Source: Maritimibacter alkaliphilus
Lineage (GTDB): Bacteria; Pseudomonadota; Alphaproteobacteria; Rhodobacterales; Rhodobacteraceae
NCBI RefSeq assembly: GCF_019801605.1
Contig: NZ_JAHVIT010000006.1
Coordinates: 62,001-126,000, forward strand
DNA length: 64,000 bases
Direction: 5' to 3'
Part shown: piece after piece, positions 49,414 to 58,375 of the stretch
Position numbering within the stretch: the stretch's first letter is position 1
Layout: every line of letters starts with the position of its first letter
The notes under the pieces: generated by a model
Seen by the model: only the letters and a program-made list of their open reading frames with translations
What the model was told of the DNA's origin: nothing
Database searches by the model: none
Made by a program: the position numbers and the translations under genes

Positions 49414-51036
49414 ATGTCCTCCATGTACGACGAAACCCTGAGCATCGGCGCGCCCTACGGGTCGCGCCGGTCCCCGATCATGGCGCGGAACATGGTCGCC
49501 AGCTCCCATCCGCTGGCCGCGCAGGCGGGCCTCCGGGCGATGGACCGCGGCGGGAATGCCATCGACGCCGCGGTCGCCGCCGCGATCACGATCTCGGTGG
49601 TCGAGCCGACGATGAACGGGATCGGCGGGGACGGGTTCTCGCTGGTCTGGGACGGGACGCAACTGCACGGTCTCGTCGGGTCGGGCAAATCTCCGCATGG
49701 CTGGACGCGGGACCGGTTCGCCGGCCGCAACGGGATGCCGAAATACGGCTGGGAGTCCGTGACGGTTCCCGGAGGGGTCTCGCAGTGGGTCGCCCTGTCG
49801 AAACGTTTCGGGCAGTTGCCCTTCGCGGATCTGTTCGAAGACGCCATCCGGATCATCCACGACGGCTTCGCGGTGTCGCCGGTGCTGGCCCATTGGTGGC
49901 ATATCGCGGGCGAGGAACTGAAAGGCCAGCCCGGCTTTGCCGAGGCCTTCCTGCCGGGGGGCAGGGCCCCGAGATACGGCGAGACATGGCGCTATGCGGA
50001 TCAGGCCAAGACCCTGACGGACATCGCGATGACCAACGGCGAAAGCTTCTATCGTGGTCGCCTTGCGTCGGCCATTGCCGATGCTGCGCGCCAGAACGGG
50101 GCTGTCCTGTGTGAAAGGGACCTCGAGGAGCATGAAGCCAGCTGGGTGACGCCGATTTCCCAAGGCTACAAGGGCTACGAGATGCACGAGATCCCGCCGA
50201 GCGGGCAGGGGCTCACCGCGCTGATCGCCCTGGGCCTTCTCGAACGCTTCAACCTTGAAGAGGCGCCCCGCAATTCTGCGACCCGGATGCACCTGCAGAT
50301 CGAGGCGATGCGCGCAGCCTTTGCCGATGCCCACGCCTATATCGCCGACCCCGCACATATGCCGGTCTCCGCGTCGGACCTGCTGGACCCGGCGTACCTC
50401 GATGCGCGCGCCCGGCTGATCGATCCGGCAAAGGCGGGCACCTATGCGCCCGGCCAGCCGCCCCGCGGTGGCACGACCTATCTGTGCACGGCGGACAAGG
50501 AGGGCCGGATGGTCTCCCTGATCCAGTCGAATTTCAAGCATTTCGGATCGGGTGTCGTGGTGCCGGGCACGGGCATCGCCATGCACAACCGCGGCTGGGG
50601 CTTCGTGCTGGAAGAGGGGCATCCCAACGACGTCGGACCGGCGAAGCGGCCCTACCACACCATCATTCCGGGCTTCCTGACCAAGGGCGGAAAACCGGTC
50701 ATGGCCTTCGGGGTCATGGGCGGGCTGATGCAGCCGCAGGGGCATGTGCAGGTTGCGCTGCGCACGATCCTGGATGGGGAAAACCCGCAGACCGCACTGG
50801 ATGCCCCACGGTTCCGGATCGGCGACGACGGGCGGTTGATGCTGGAAAGCGAAGTGCCGGCGGATGTCGTCGAACAGCTCGTCGCGATGGGGCACAAGCC
50901 GATCGTCACCTCCCCGGGGGCCGGCATCATCGAGTATGGCAGCGGCCAGATCATTGCCCGGCTCTCGGACGACCTGAACGGTGGTTACGTCGCCGGGTCC
51001 GACTGGCGCCGCGACGGTCAGGCCGTCGGGTTCTGA
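49414..51036 (+). CDS. Gamma-glutamyltransferase family protein (cytoplasmic form)
   Basis: The 540-residue product is a GGT-fold N-terminal nucleophile hydrolase. The predicted autoprocessing nucleophile is Thr354 in PRGGTTYLCTADKEG; GSGVVVPGTGIAMHNRG follows as in other members. It has no signal peptide, so it should act in the cytosol, unlike classical periplasmic GGT. Members of this broader family include acylases as well as glutathione hydrolases. Downstream of a TRAP transporter and the DadA/RidA pair it may release an amino acid from a gamma-glutamyl or acylated compound. Confidence 0.88.
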   Translation: MSSMYDETLSIGAPYGSRRSPIMARNMVASSHPLAAQAGLRAMDRGGNAIDAAVAAAITISVVEPTMNGIGGDGFSLVWDGTQLHGLVGSGKSPHGWTRDRFAGRNGMPKYGWESVTVPGGVSQWVALSKRFGQLPFADLFEDAIRIIHDGFAVSPVLAHWWHIAGEELKGQPGFAEAFLPGGRAPRYGETWRYADQAKTLTDIAMTNGESFYRGRLASAIADAARQNGAVLCERDLEEHEASWVTPISQGYKGYEMHEIPPSGQGLTALIALGLLERFNLEEAPRNSATRMHLQIEAMRAAFADAHAYIADPAHMPVSASDLLDPAYLDARARLIDPAKAGTYAPGQPPRGGTTYLCTADKEGRMVSLIQSNFKHFGSGVVVPGTGIAMHNRGWGFVLEEGHPNDVGPAKRPYHTIIPGFLTKGGKPVMAFGVMGGLMQPQGHVQVALRTILDGENPQTALDAPRFRIGDDGRLMLESEVPADVVEQLVAMGHKPIVTSPGAGIIEYGSGQIIARLSDDLNGGYVAGSDWRRDGQAVGF

Positions 51037-51466
51037 CGCCGCAGTGAGACGCCCGGCCGGGTGAGGCGGATATCCGGTGACAGCGGGTGCGGCCTGTCGT
51101 CCTTTCTTTCCGCGCGAGGCGTCAGGTCGGCCCTGACGCCTCCAACCCGTCCGCCTGGAATTTCGAAACGCAGCGACCGGATCGCGGGTGAGGCGCTGAT
51201 GCCTTCCCTATCCAGGCGGGGCGGCTCTGGCTGCGACGCCGCCGCGCGACCGGAGCTCTTCCTTGCGCCGTCGCGACCCGGCGCCGATCCTCCATTCCGA
51301 TCCCCCATCGCGATCGCGTCTGCCGCCGGCGGGCGTCGAGCGGCATGAGCCGCTGTGGCGAGGCGGCGCCTGAGGTCCTGCGCCCGGCGCGTGGCATGCG
51401 CGGGACGCCTGTCAGGTGTTGCGACCTCGGCCCCTCGCATGCGTTCTGCCAGAGAAATCGCCTCAT

Positions 51467-51487
51467 ATTTTTCCCAATATGGAAAAT
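51467..51487. promoter_or_regulatory. Inverted repeat, candidate IclR-type operator (site 1)
   Basis: ATTTTTCC...GGAAAAT is an inverted repeat with perfect TTTTCC/GGAAAA arms (51469-51474, 51481-51486) around CAATAT. Its first ten bases, ATTTTTCCCA, recur at 60221-60230. The layout resembles known IclR-family sites. Confidence 0.5.
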
Positions 51488-51584
51488 GATATCGGGCCGG
51501 CTTGCGCCGTCCATTTTTCTTCATTCCTCATGCACCGCAGGTTGACCGTATTCCGGCATTGTGTGTGTAATCTCTTATGAACAG

Positions 51585-51613
51585 GGAAAATAGTTCCATA
51601 ATATGAAAAATGA
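51585..51613. promoter_or_regulatory. Inverted repeat just before binding-protein start (site 2)
   Basis: GGAAAATAGTTCC at 51585-51597 is followed by ATAATATGAAAAATG, which repeats most of site 1 in direct orientation. It sits immediately upstream of the ribosome-binding site, a position suited to repression. Confidence 0.45.
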
Positions 51614-51624
51614 GAGGAAATCTT

Positions 51625-53154
51625 GTGAAGCGCACCTTACTCACCTTGGCCGCCGCGACAATCTCACTTCAGGCGCCGGCGCTCTACGCGGGACCTGATG
51701 ACGACAGCCTCGTCTGGGTCACCAACCGCGAGGCCAACGTGCCCCTCGTGTGGTGGGAAAACCTCGTCGATATCGCGGCGATGCAGCACCATTTCTTCGA
51801 CACGCTGGTCTACCGCAATCCCGAGACGATGGAATACGAGCCGCTGCTGGCGACCAGCTGGGAGCGGATCGATGACCTGACGCTGGAATTCAAGCTGCGC
51901 GAGGGCGTCACCTTCCACGACGGCTCCGCCTTCGATGCCGATGACGTGGTGGTGAGCTATTCCAAGCTGATCGACCCGGCGACGCAGGTGATGAACGCCA
52001 GCCTCGTGAAGTGGATCTCCTCGGTCGAGAAGGTCGATGACATGACCGTGCGCATCCATGCGGCCAAGCCCTTCCCGGCGGCGTTCGAATTCCTCTCGGG
52101 CACCCGCATGGGGATCATGCCCTCCGAGGTCTGGGAAAACCCGCCCAAGGCTGCCGATGGCTCGCCCGATTATGCCAACATGCCGGTGATCGGGACCGGC
52201 CCCTACAAGATGATCAGCTTCGAGCCGGGCGGCGACATGGTGCTGGAGCGGAACGAAGATTACTTCGACGGGCCGAAGGGGCACCCGGCGATCAAGACCG
52301 TGACCATGAAGACCGTCCTCGACAGCGAAACCGCGATTGCCGAGCTGATGGTGGGGCAGGTCGACTGGGTCACCTCGCTGACGCAGGATGCCGTGGACAG
52401 CCTGCGCGGCATGCCGGGGATCGAGGTGCTGGACGGGCCGGACATGCGGATTTCCTACCTCATGCTCGACGCCACGGGTCGGTCGGGCGAGACGCCGGTG
52501 GCCGATATCCGGGTGCGCAAGGCCATTGCCCACGCCATCGACAAGCCCAGCATCGCCAAGAACCTCGTCGGCCCGGCCGCGCAGGTGCTGAACGCGGGCT
52601 GCTACCCGACGCAGGTGGGCTGTTCGCAGGAGGTGGAGCCCTATGCCTATGATCCGGCCCTCTCCAAGGAACTGCTGGCCGAAGCAGGCTATGGCGAGGG
52701 GCTGCACATCACCATCGACGCCTACCGCGACCGCTATTTGCTGGAGGCCATCCTCGGCAACCTCGCGGAGGTCGGCATCGACGCCGATATCAACATGCTG
52801 CAATGGGCCGGCCTGCGTTCCAAGATGAACGACAGCAAGGTCGAGGTCGCGCAGACCGGCTGGGCGTCTTCGGGGCTCAACGATATCTCGGGCATCGCCT
52901 CTGTGCTGCTGAAGATGACGCCCGATGACTATTGCCAGAACCCGGAGGTGAAGGCGCTGCTCGACACCGCGGATACGACCATCGACGAGGCCAAGCGCGC
53001 GGCGACCTACAAGCAGGCGCTCGAGAAGGTGAACGAGGAGCTGTGCTGGATCCCGCTCTACAGCCACTCGAAACCCTATGCCTACAATGAACAGCTGGAT
53101 TTCCACGCCACGGCCGACGGCTTCCCGCTGTTCTTCCTCGCAAGCTGGAAGTGA
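51625..53154 (+). CDS. ABC transporter substrate-binding protein, family 5 (peptide/opine type), copy 1
   Basis: This 509-residue periplasmic protein has a signal peptide of about 22 residues and the SBP_bac_5 layout: LVYRNPETMEYEPLLATSWE, LREGVTFHDGSAFDADDVV and GTGPYKM...LERNEDY. GTG 51625 is preferred because GAGAGGA lies six to eight bases upstream; the ATG at 51610 lacks a site. It is clearly paralogous to the protein encoded at 55014 (long identical stretches, same CYPTQVGC motif), but has no permease genes of its own and probably shares the transporter encoded at 57398-60217. Confidence 0.9.
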   Translation: MKRTLLTLAAATISLQAPALYAGPDDDSLVWVTNREANVPLVWWENLVDIAAMQHHFFDTLVYRNPETMEYEPLLATSWERIDDLTLEFKLREGVTFHDGSAFDADDVVVSYSKLIDPATQVMNASLVKWISSVEKVDDMTVRIHAAKPFPAAFEFLSGTRMGIMPSEVWENPPKAADGSPDYANMPVIGTGPYKMISFEPGGDMVLERNEDYFDGPKGHPAIKTVTMKTVLDSETAIAELMVGQVDWVTSLTQDAVDSLRGMPGIEVLDGPDMRISYLMLDATGRSGETPVADIRVRKAIAHAIDKPSIAKNLVGPAAQVLNAGCYPTQVGCSQEVEPYAYDPALSKELLAEAGYGEGLHITIDAYRDRYLLEAILGNLAEVGIDADINMLQWAGLRSKMNDSKVEVAQTGWASSGLNDISGIASVLLKMTPDDYCQNPEVKALLDTADTTIDEAKRAATYKQALEKVNEELCWIPLYSHSKPYAYNEQLDFHATADGFPLFFLASWK

Positions 53155-53223
53155 CACCGCGCATTGCGGACCTGACGGGGTGCCCGGGCGGGCGCCCCGT
53201 TCTGTGATGAAGAAAGGAACGAC

Positions 53224-54612
53224 ATGACGAAGACGCTTGTGAAGGGCGGAGAGATCCTCTCGATGGATGACGAGATCGGGCGGATCACGGGCGATGTGCT
53301 GATCGAGGGGGACCGGATCATCGCCGTCGGCCCCGATCTGGAGGCCGAGGGCGCGGAGGTCATCGACGCCGCGGGCGCCATCGTGATGCCGGGCTTCGTG
53401 AACGCGCATCTGCACACCTGGCAGGGGTCGATCCGGGCGATCGCGGCGGACTGGCCCTCGGGCGGGTATTTCCAGCATGTGCACGCGGGCCTCTCGCCCA
53501 TGTTCACGCCCGAGGATACGCGCATCGGCACGCTCATGGGGGCGCTCGCGCAGATCGAGGCCGGGACCACGACGCTTTTCGACTGGTGCCACAACAACGC
53601 AACGCCCGCGCATACCGATGCGGCCATCGACGCATTGCAGGAAAGCGGCCTGCGGGCGGTCTTCGGCCATGGCACCGTCAAGCCGCGTCCCAAGGACGGG
53701 GAGCCACATTTCTCGACCGTGCCGCACCCGGTGGGAGAGATCGACCGGCTTCGCAAGGGGCGGCTCTCGTCCGATACGGCGCTGGTGACGCTGGCGGCCT
53801 GCATCCTCGGGCCGGATTATTCCGGGATCGAGGTCTGTCGCCATGATTTCCGCATGGCGCGGGACTATGACCTGCTGTCCAGCGCGCACATCTGGGGGCT
53901 GAACCGGCTGGTGCCCGATGGCTACATCACCATTGCCAAGGAGGGCCTGCTGGGGCCGGATCACAACATCGTCCACGCGAACTACATCGGGGACGAGGAA
54001 CTGAAGGTGATCCTCGACCACGGCGCCACGATCACCTCCACCCCGCCGGTGGAACTGGGCGGACACCCGGTGGAGCCCATGGTGTCCCGCGTGCTGCGCA
54101 TGGGCGGGCGGCCCTCCATCGGGCCCGATATCGAAGTAGACGTGACCGGTGGCATGCTCGAGACGATCCGTGCCTCGCTGATGGGCGCGCGGCTCTGGAA
54201 CACGGTCCATGCCGACAGCCTGCTGGGGGAAGAGGACACCACGGTGCGCGAGGTCGCCGTGCCGACCGCGCGGGTCAGGACACCCCCGGTGCCCTCACTG
54301 GATGCGCTGAAATGGGCCACCATCGACAATGCCCGTGCGCTGCGGCTCGATCATCGGATCGGCTCGCTGACGCCGGGCAAGCAGGCGGACCTGCTGGTGA
54401 TCCGGCGCGACTCGCTGTGCATGATGGGCACGGTCGATCCGGCGCAGGCGGTGGTGCATTTCGCGCAGAACGCGGACATCGACATCGTGATGATCGCGGG
54501 CGCGGTGAAGAAGCGTGGCGGCAAGGTGCTGGGGCTCGACCTGCCGAAGCTGGCGGCGGAGCAGGCGGCCTCGAAGGAGCGGCTCTTCGCGGCCTATCCT
54601 GTCGAGATCTGA
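53224..54612 (+). CDS. Amidohydrolase family protein, copy 1
   Basis: The 462-residue enzyme has the amidohydrolase TIM-barrel with metal ligands His62 and His64 (NAHLHTW), His222 (SAHIWG), His251 (VHANYI) and Asp302 (IGPDIE). The HxxE glutamate that follows the strand-5 His in nucleobase and triazine deaminases is missing. No signal peptide is seen, so it is cytosolic. AAAGGAAC precedes the ATG, 69 bases after the binding-protein gene. It is paralogous to the protein encoded at 60407. Likely it hydrolyses a compound brought in by the ABC transporter; the bond is unknown. Confidence 0.88.
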   Translation: MTKTLVKGGEILSMDDEIGRITGDVLIEGDRIIAVGPDLEAEGAEVIDAAGAIVMPGFVNAHLHTWQGSIRAIAADWPSGGYFQHVHAGLSPMFTPEDTRIGTLMGALAQIEAGTTTLFDWCHNNATPAHTDAAIDALQESGLRAVFGHGTVKPRPKDGEPHFSTVPHPVGEIDRLRKGRLSSDTALVTLAACILGPDYSGIEVCRHDFRMARDYDLLSSAHIWGLNRLVPDGYITIAKEGLLGPDHNIVHANYIGDEELKVILDHGATITSTPPVELGGHPVEPMVSRVLRMGGRPSIGPDIEVDVTGGMLETIRASLMGARLWNTVHADSLLGEEDTTVREVAVPTARVRTPPVPSLDALKWATIDNARALRLDHRIGSLTPGKQADLLVIRRDSLCMMGTVDPAQAVVHFAQNADIDIVMIAGAVKKRGGKVLGLDLPKLAAEQAASKERLFAAYPVEI

Positions 54613-54705
54613 TCGCCGCCTGTCCGCATGGGGATGGGGCGCCATCCGCCGCTCGACATCTGATCGCGCCGCCCGTCCTGTCGCGGGCGGCTGCGCGACG
54701 ATTGA

Positions 54706-54740
54706 CCCCCGCCGGGTGCGTTCCGGCGGGGGTTTCTTCT
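54706..54740 (+). terminator. Rho-independent terminator after amidohydrolase copy 1
   Basis: CCCCCGCCGG at 54706-54715 pairs perfectly with CCGGCGGGGG at 54723-54732 around a 7-base loop, followed by TTTCTTCT. Confidence 0.85.
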
Positions 54741-54965
54741 GCCAAAGGCTCGGGCGGGGCGTCAGCTCGTCAGCTCGACCGCGATGAAGAACGAAGGGCA
54801 GCAGAGACCCGCGGGGGGGGGCGCGAAAGCGCCGCCCCATGGGGGCGGGTCGGCGCTGCCCGGCCTGCGGCCGGGCGGGACATTCCGCGTGGCTGGGCGC
54901 TGGATGATGGGGTGAGGGTCGCAGGGGCCAGCCAAGCGCGTCATGGGCCGGAGAGACAAACCCCA

Positions 54966-54993
54966 AACGAAATGGGGCGCCCGAAGGCGCCCC
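54966..54993 (-). terminator. Rho-independent terminator after ABC binding protein copy 2
   Basis: On the - strand GGGGCGCC-TTCG-GGCGCCCC (54974-54993) has an 8-bp perfect stem and a UUCG-type loop, followed by ATTTCGTTT. It lies 20 bases beyond the stop of the gene at 55014-56555. Confidence 0.85.
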
Positions 54994-55013
54994 CGTCCGG
55001 TCCCTGATCGGGA

Positions 55014-56555
55014 TCACTCAGCCCATTTGGCGAGGTAGAACAGCGGGAAGCCGTCGGCAGTGGGGAAGAACTCCAGCGCCTCGTTTACGCCGTAGGTCTT
55101 GGAGTAGGAGAAGAGCGGGATCCAGCAGACCTCCTCCGCGACCATGGTCAGGGCCTCCTTGTAGGCGGCCTTGCGGGCCTCCGGGTCCACCGTCGTGTCG
55201 CCCTTGGCGAGCGCGGCCTGGATCTCCGGCGACTGGCAGATGTCATCCGGCGCGCCCGAGAGCTGCACCGAGGCGATGGCCGAGATGTCGTTGAGGCCCG
55301 AGGACGCCCATGTCCGCACCGCCATGTCGATGTCGCCCGCCGTGAGCCGCTCGCGCAGGCCGGACCACTGCAGGTAGGTCAGCTTGGTGTCGATGCCCGC
55401 CTGCGCGAGGTAGCCCATGATCGCCTCGGAGTGGGGCCGTTCGCGATAGGCGCCCATCTCGACGGTGATCCCGTCCGGGTAACCGGCCTCGGCCAGCAGG
55501 GCCTTGGCTTTCTCGGGGTCGTAGTCGTAGTGCGGGATGTCATCGGTGCAGCCGACCTGCGTGGGATAGCAGGCGGCGTTCACCACCTCTGCCGCCGGGC
55601 CGACGATCTGCTTGGCGATCGCCTCGCGGTCGATGGCATGGGCGATGGCCTTGCGCACGCGCACGTCAGCCACCGGCGTGTCGCCGGATTTGCCCAGCCG
55701 GTCGAGCACGAGGTAGGCGATCCGCATGTCGGGGCCGTTGATCACCTTCACGCCGGGCATGGCGCCCAGCTGGTCGATCATGTCCGAGGGCAGGTCCGTG
55801 ATCCAGTCGAGCCCGCCGACCATGAGTTCCGCGACCCGGGTCTCCTGATCAGGGATGGTGCGGAAGGTGATGGTCTCGATCTCGGGCTGGCCCTTGGGCC
55901 CCTCGAAATACGCGGGATTGCGGGTCAGCACCGCCTCTTCACCGGGGATGAAGCTGGCAAGCTCGTAGGGGCCGGTCCCGATCGAGGGCATCTGCGAGAA
56001 GTCGGTGGTGCCGTCAGGCTTCTTGGGCAGGTCGTCCCAGACCTCGGCCGCGGGCACCGCCATGCGGGTGCCGGCGAGGAATTCGAGCGCCGCGGGGAAG
56101 GGTTTCTCGAGGTTCAGCCGCACGGTGTAGTCGTCGATCTTCTCCACCGCGCCCATCCAGCTGACGAAGGAGGCGTTGCGCACGCCCGTCTCCGGATCCA
56201 GCAGCATGGAGTAGCTCTTGACCACGTCGTCGGCGGTGAAGTCGGAGCCGTCGTGGTACGTGACGCCTTCGCGCAGCTTGAACTCCAGCGTGGTGTCGTC
56301 GATCCACTCCCAGCTGGTGGCGAGCAGCGGTTCGTACTCCATCGTCTCGGGGTTCCGGTACACCAGCGTGTCGTAGACGTGGTACATCATCGCGCCCATT
56401 TCGGTCACGGTGTCCCACCAGACGAAGGGCACGCTGATCTCGCGGTCGGTGGACCAGGTGAGCGAGTTGTCATCGGGCCCGGCCACGGCGGGTGTGCTCA
56501 GGCAAAGGGGCATCAGGGCCGCGCCCGCGAGCGCGACTTTCTTGAAGGTTTTCAT
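55014..56555 (-). CDS. ABC transporter substrate-binding protein, family 5 (peptide/opine type), copy 2
   Basis: This 513-residue protein has a signal peptide of about 25 residues (KTFKKVALAGAALM... AVA cleavage) and the same SBP_bac_5 blocks as copy 1: LVYRNPETMEYEPLLATSWE, LREGVTYHDGSDFTADDVV and IGTGPYEL. It is the last gene of the - strand ABC operon, 27 bases after the second ATPase gene, and is the regular binding protein for that transporter. AGGAGAGA lies upstream of the ATG. Confidence 0.93.
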   Translation of the reverse strand: MKTFKKVALAGAALMPLCLSTPAVAGPDDNSLTWSTDREISVPFVWWDTVTEMGAMMYHVYDTLVYRNPETMEYEPLLATSWEWIDDTTLEFKLREGVTYHDGSDFTADDVVKSYSMLLDPETGVRNASFVSWMGAVEKIDDYTVRLNLEKPFPAALEFLAGTRMAVPAAEVWDDLPKKPDGTTDFSQMPSIGTGPYELASFIPGEEAVLTRNPAYFEGPKGQPEIETITFRTIPDQETRVAELMVGGLDWITDLPSDMIDQLGAMPGVKVINGPDMRIAYLVLDRLGKSGDTPVADVRVRKAIAHAIDREAIAKQIVGPAAEVVNAACYPTQVGCTDDIPHYDYDPEKAKALLAEAGYPDGITVEMGAYRERPHSEAIMGYLAQAGIDTKLTYLQWSGLRERLTAGDIDMAVRTWASSGLNDISAIASVQLSGAPDDICQSPEIQAALAKGDTTVDPEARKAAYKEALTMVAEEVCWIPLFSYSKTYGVNEALEFFPTADGFPLFYLAKWAE

Positions 56556-56582
56556 GTGTCTCTCCTGTTGGTCTGGCGCCTG

Positions 56583-57401
56583 TCAGGCGTCGGTCAGTGC
56601 AATCTCCGGCAGGCCCTTGCCGGGTTCCGGTGTGAGGATCGAGTCGAGCAGCATCTGCGTGTAGGCAGAGCCGGGACGGGCGAAGAGCTCCGCCGTCGGG
56701 CGGTGCTCGACCACTTCGCCGTGGTTCATCACCATGACCTCGGTCGCGATATGTTCGACCACGGCGAGGTTGTGGGAGATCAGGACATAGGTAAGGCCCA
56801 GCTCGCGCCGCAGGTCCTGCAGCAGGTTCAGGATCTGCGCCTGGATCGACACGTCGAGGGCCGAGGTCGGCTCGTCGCAGACCACCAGTTCCGGGCGCGA
56901 GATCAGGGCGCGGGCGATGGCGACGCGCTGCCGTTGGCCGCCCGACATCTGGCTGGGGAAGGTGCCCGCCAGCCGCAGGGGCAGGCCGGTCAGCTCCATC
57001 ATCTCGGCCACCCGGGTGCGAATGTCGCGTTCGGGCACCCCGGCGACGCGTAGGGGCAGGCCGATGATCGTGTCCACCCGCTTGCGCGGGTTCAGCGAGA
57101 GGTAGGGATCCTGAAAGATCGGCTGGATATGGCGGGCCCGCGTCTTGCGGTTCATGCCGGCCATGGTCTGACCCTGGAACAGCACCTCGCCGCTGGTGGC
57201 CTCGTCGAGGCCCAGAAGGATCTTCGCCAGCGTGGATTTCCCGCAGCCGGATTCCCCCACGATCCCCAGCACGCCGCCCTTCTTGACGTCGAGGCTGACG
57301 CCCCGCACGGCAGAGACGGTGCGCGCGCGCTTGCCGAAGCCTGCGGAGACGCGGAAGTCCCGGCGGATGTTGCGGGCGCTCAGAAGGATGTCATCGCTCA
57401 T
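56583..57401 (-). CDS. Dipeptide/oligopeptide-type ABC transporter ATP-binding protein (DppF-like)
   Basis: The 272-residue ATPase has Walker [10 protein letters not shown], the signature [16 protein letters not shown] and Walker [13 protein letters not shown]. The segment [14 protein letters not shown] is typical of the DppF/OppF class. ATG 57401 overlaps the stop of the first ATPase by four bases; ten more codons upstream are open but inside that gene. With the other ATPase it energises the import. Confidence 0.93.
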   Translation of the reverse strand: MSDDILLSARNIRRDFRVSAGFGKRARTVSAVRGVSLDVKKGGVLGIVGESGCGKSTLAKILLGLDEATSGEVLFQGQTMAGMNRKTRARHIQPIFQDPYLSLNPRKRVDTIIGLPLRVAGVPERDIRTRVAEMMELTGLPLRLAGTFPSQMSGGQRQRVAIARALISRPELVVCDEPTSALDVSIQAQILNLLQDLRRELGLTYVLISHNLAVVEHIATEVMVMNHGEVVEHRPTAELFARPGSAYTQMLLDSILTPEPGKGLPEIALTDA

Positions 57402-58375
57402 GCCGCGGTCTCCTCGGGGGTGTAATGGCACTCATAGACATGGGCAGCACCGTCCCGCTTGCGCTCCAGCGCCCTGGCGCAGAGCGGCGTGGCATGGGCG
57501 CAGCGGTCGCGGAAGGCGCAGCCCGACTGCGGCCCGATGAGCGAGGGCACGACACCGGGAATGGCGCCAAGCGGTTCGCCCGGGCGGGTCTTGCCCGGCA
57601 CCGGAATGCAGTTGATCAGTGCGCGGGTGTAGGGGTGGCAGGGGTTGGCAAAGAGCTCTGCCACCGGTGCCGTTTCGACGATCCGGCCCGCGTACATCAC
57701 CGCCACCCGGTCCGCGAAACGCGCAACGAGGCCGAGGTCATGGGTCACGAAGATGATCCCGAGGCCCATCTCCTCCTTCAGTTGCTGCATCAGGCGCAGG
57801 ATCTGAAGCTGGATGTTCACGTCGAGTGCCGTCGTCGGCTCGTCCGCGATCAGCAGGTCGGGGCCGCAGATCAGCCCCATGGCGATCATCACCCGCTGGC
57901 GCAGCCCGCCCGAGAGCTGGTGCGGATATTGGTGCAACCGCTCCTCGGCGTTGCTCATGCCCACTTTCTTGAGGATCTCGATGGCCCGCGCCCGCGCGGC
58001 GGAGCGGCCACCGGGATGGTGGCGCATGTAGACCTCTTCCAGCAGCGACCCGATGGTGAAGCTGGGATTGAGCGAGGTCATCGGGTCCTGGAAGATCATC
58101 GACATCTTCAGCCCGCGCAGCTTCTGCCACTGGCGCTCCTTCAGGCGGCGCAGGTCGGTGCCGTCGAAGGACAGCGCCCCGGCCTCGACCTTGGCCACGC
58201 GGGGCGACAGGCCGAGCAGCGCGTGGGAGGTCAGCGACTTGCCGCAGCCGGACTCCCCCACGATGCAGAGCGTCTCGCCCTTCTCGACATGGAAGGAGAC
58301 GCCGCGCACCGCGTGCAGGGTGCCGCGCGGATGGGCGATGTCGATGGTCAGGTTCTCAACGTTCAAAAGGCTCAT
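57398..58375 (-). CDS. Dipeptide/oligopeptide-type ABC transporter ATP-binding protein (DppD-like)
   Basis: A 325-residue ATPase with Walker [25 protein letters not shown], the signature LSGGLRQRVMIAM and Walker B LLIADEPTTALD. The C-terminal oligopeptide/dipeptide transporter region includes the cysteine cluster CAFRDRCAHATPLC, which may bind an iron-sulfur cluster as in DppD. It overlaps dppC- and dppF-like genes by four bases. Confidence 0.94.
   Translation of the reverse strand: MSLLNVENLTIDIAHPRGTLHAVRGVSFHVEKGETLCIVGESGCGKSLTSHALLGLSPRVAKVEAGALSFDGTDLRRLKERQWQKLRGLKMSMIFQDPMTSLNPSFTIGSLLEEVYMRHHPGGRSAARARAIEILKKVGMSNAEERLHQYPHQLSGGLRQRVMIAMGLICGPDLLIADEPTTALDVNIQLQILRLMQQLKEEMGLGIIFVTHDLGLVARFADRVAVMYAGRIVETAPVAELFANPCHPYTRALINCIPVPGKTRPGEPLGAIPGVVPSLIGPQSGCAFRDRCAHATPLCARALERKRDGAAHVYECHYTPEETAA

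Larger units (their letters stand above)
51037..51624. other. Intergenic region with GC-rich part and AT-rich promoter part
   Basis: Bases 51037-51440 are GC-rich and hold no recognised gene, though the - strand stays open from 51524 to 51018 without family similarity. Bases 51440-51624 are AT-rich and carry inverted repeats that look like operators of the following ABC/amidohydrolase cluster. Confidence 0.5.
54613..55013. other. Convergent intergenic region with two terminators
   Basis: No gene is seen in these 401 bases. Each strand has a clear terminator (54706-54740 on +, 54966-54993 on -). The stretch between them is very GC-rich with short hairpins of no recognised role. Confidence 0.6.

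Noticed and set aside
51018-51524. Possible 168-codon gene on -
   Set aside because: No ribosome-binding site of note, no family similarity and overlap with the 3' end of the GGT gene; kept only as a low-interest observation.
51664-54210. Long open frame (848 codons) on - opposite the binding protein and amidohydrolase
   Set aside because: It spans two well-supported + strand genes and their gap, and gives an unstructured Arg/His/Asp-rich translation.
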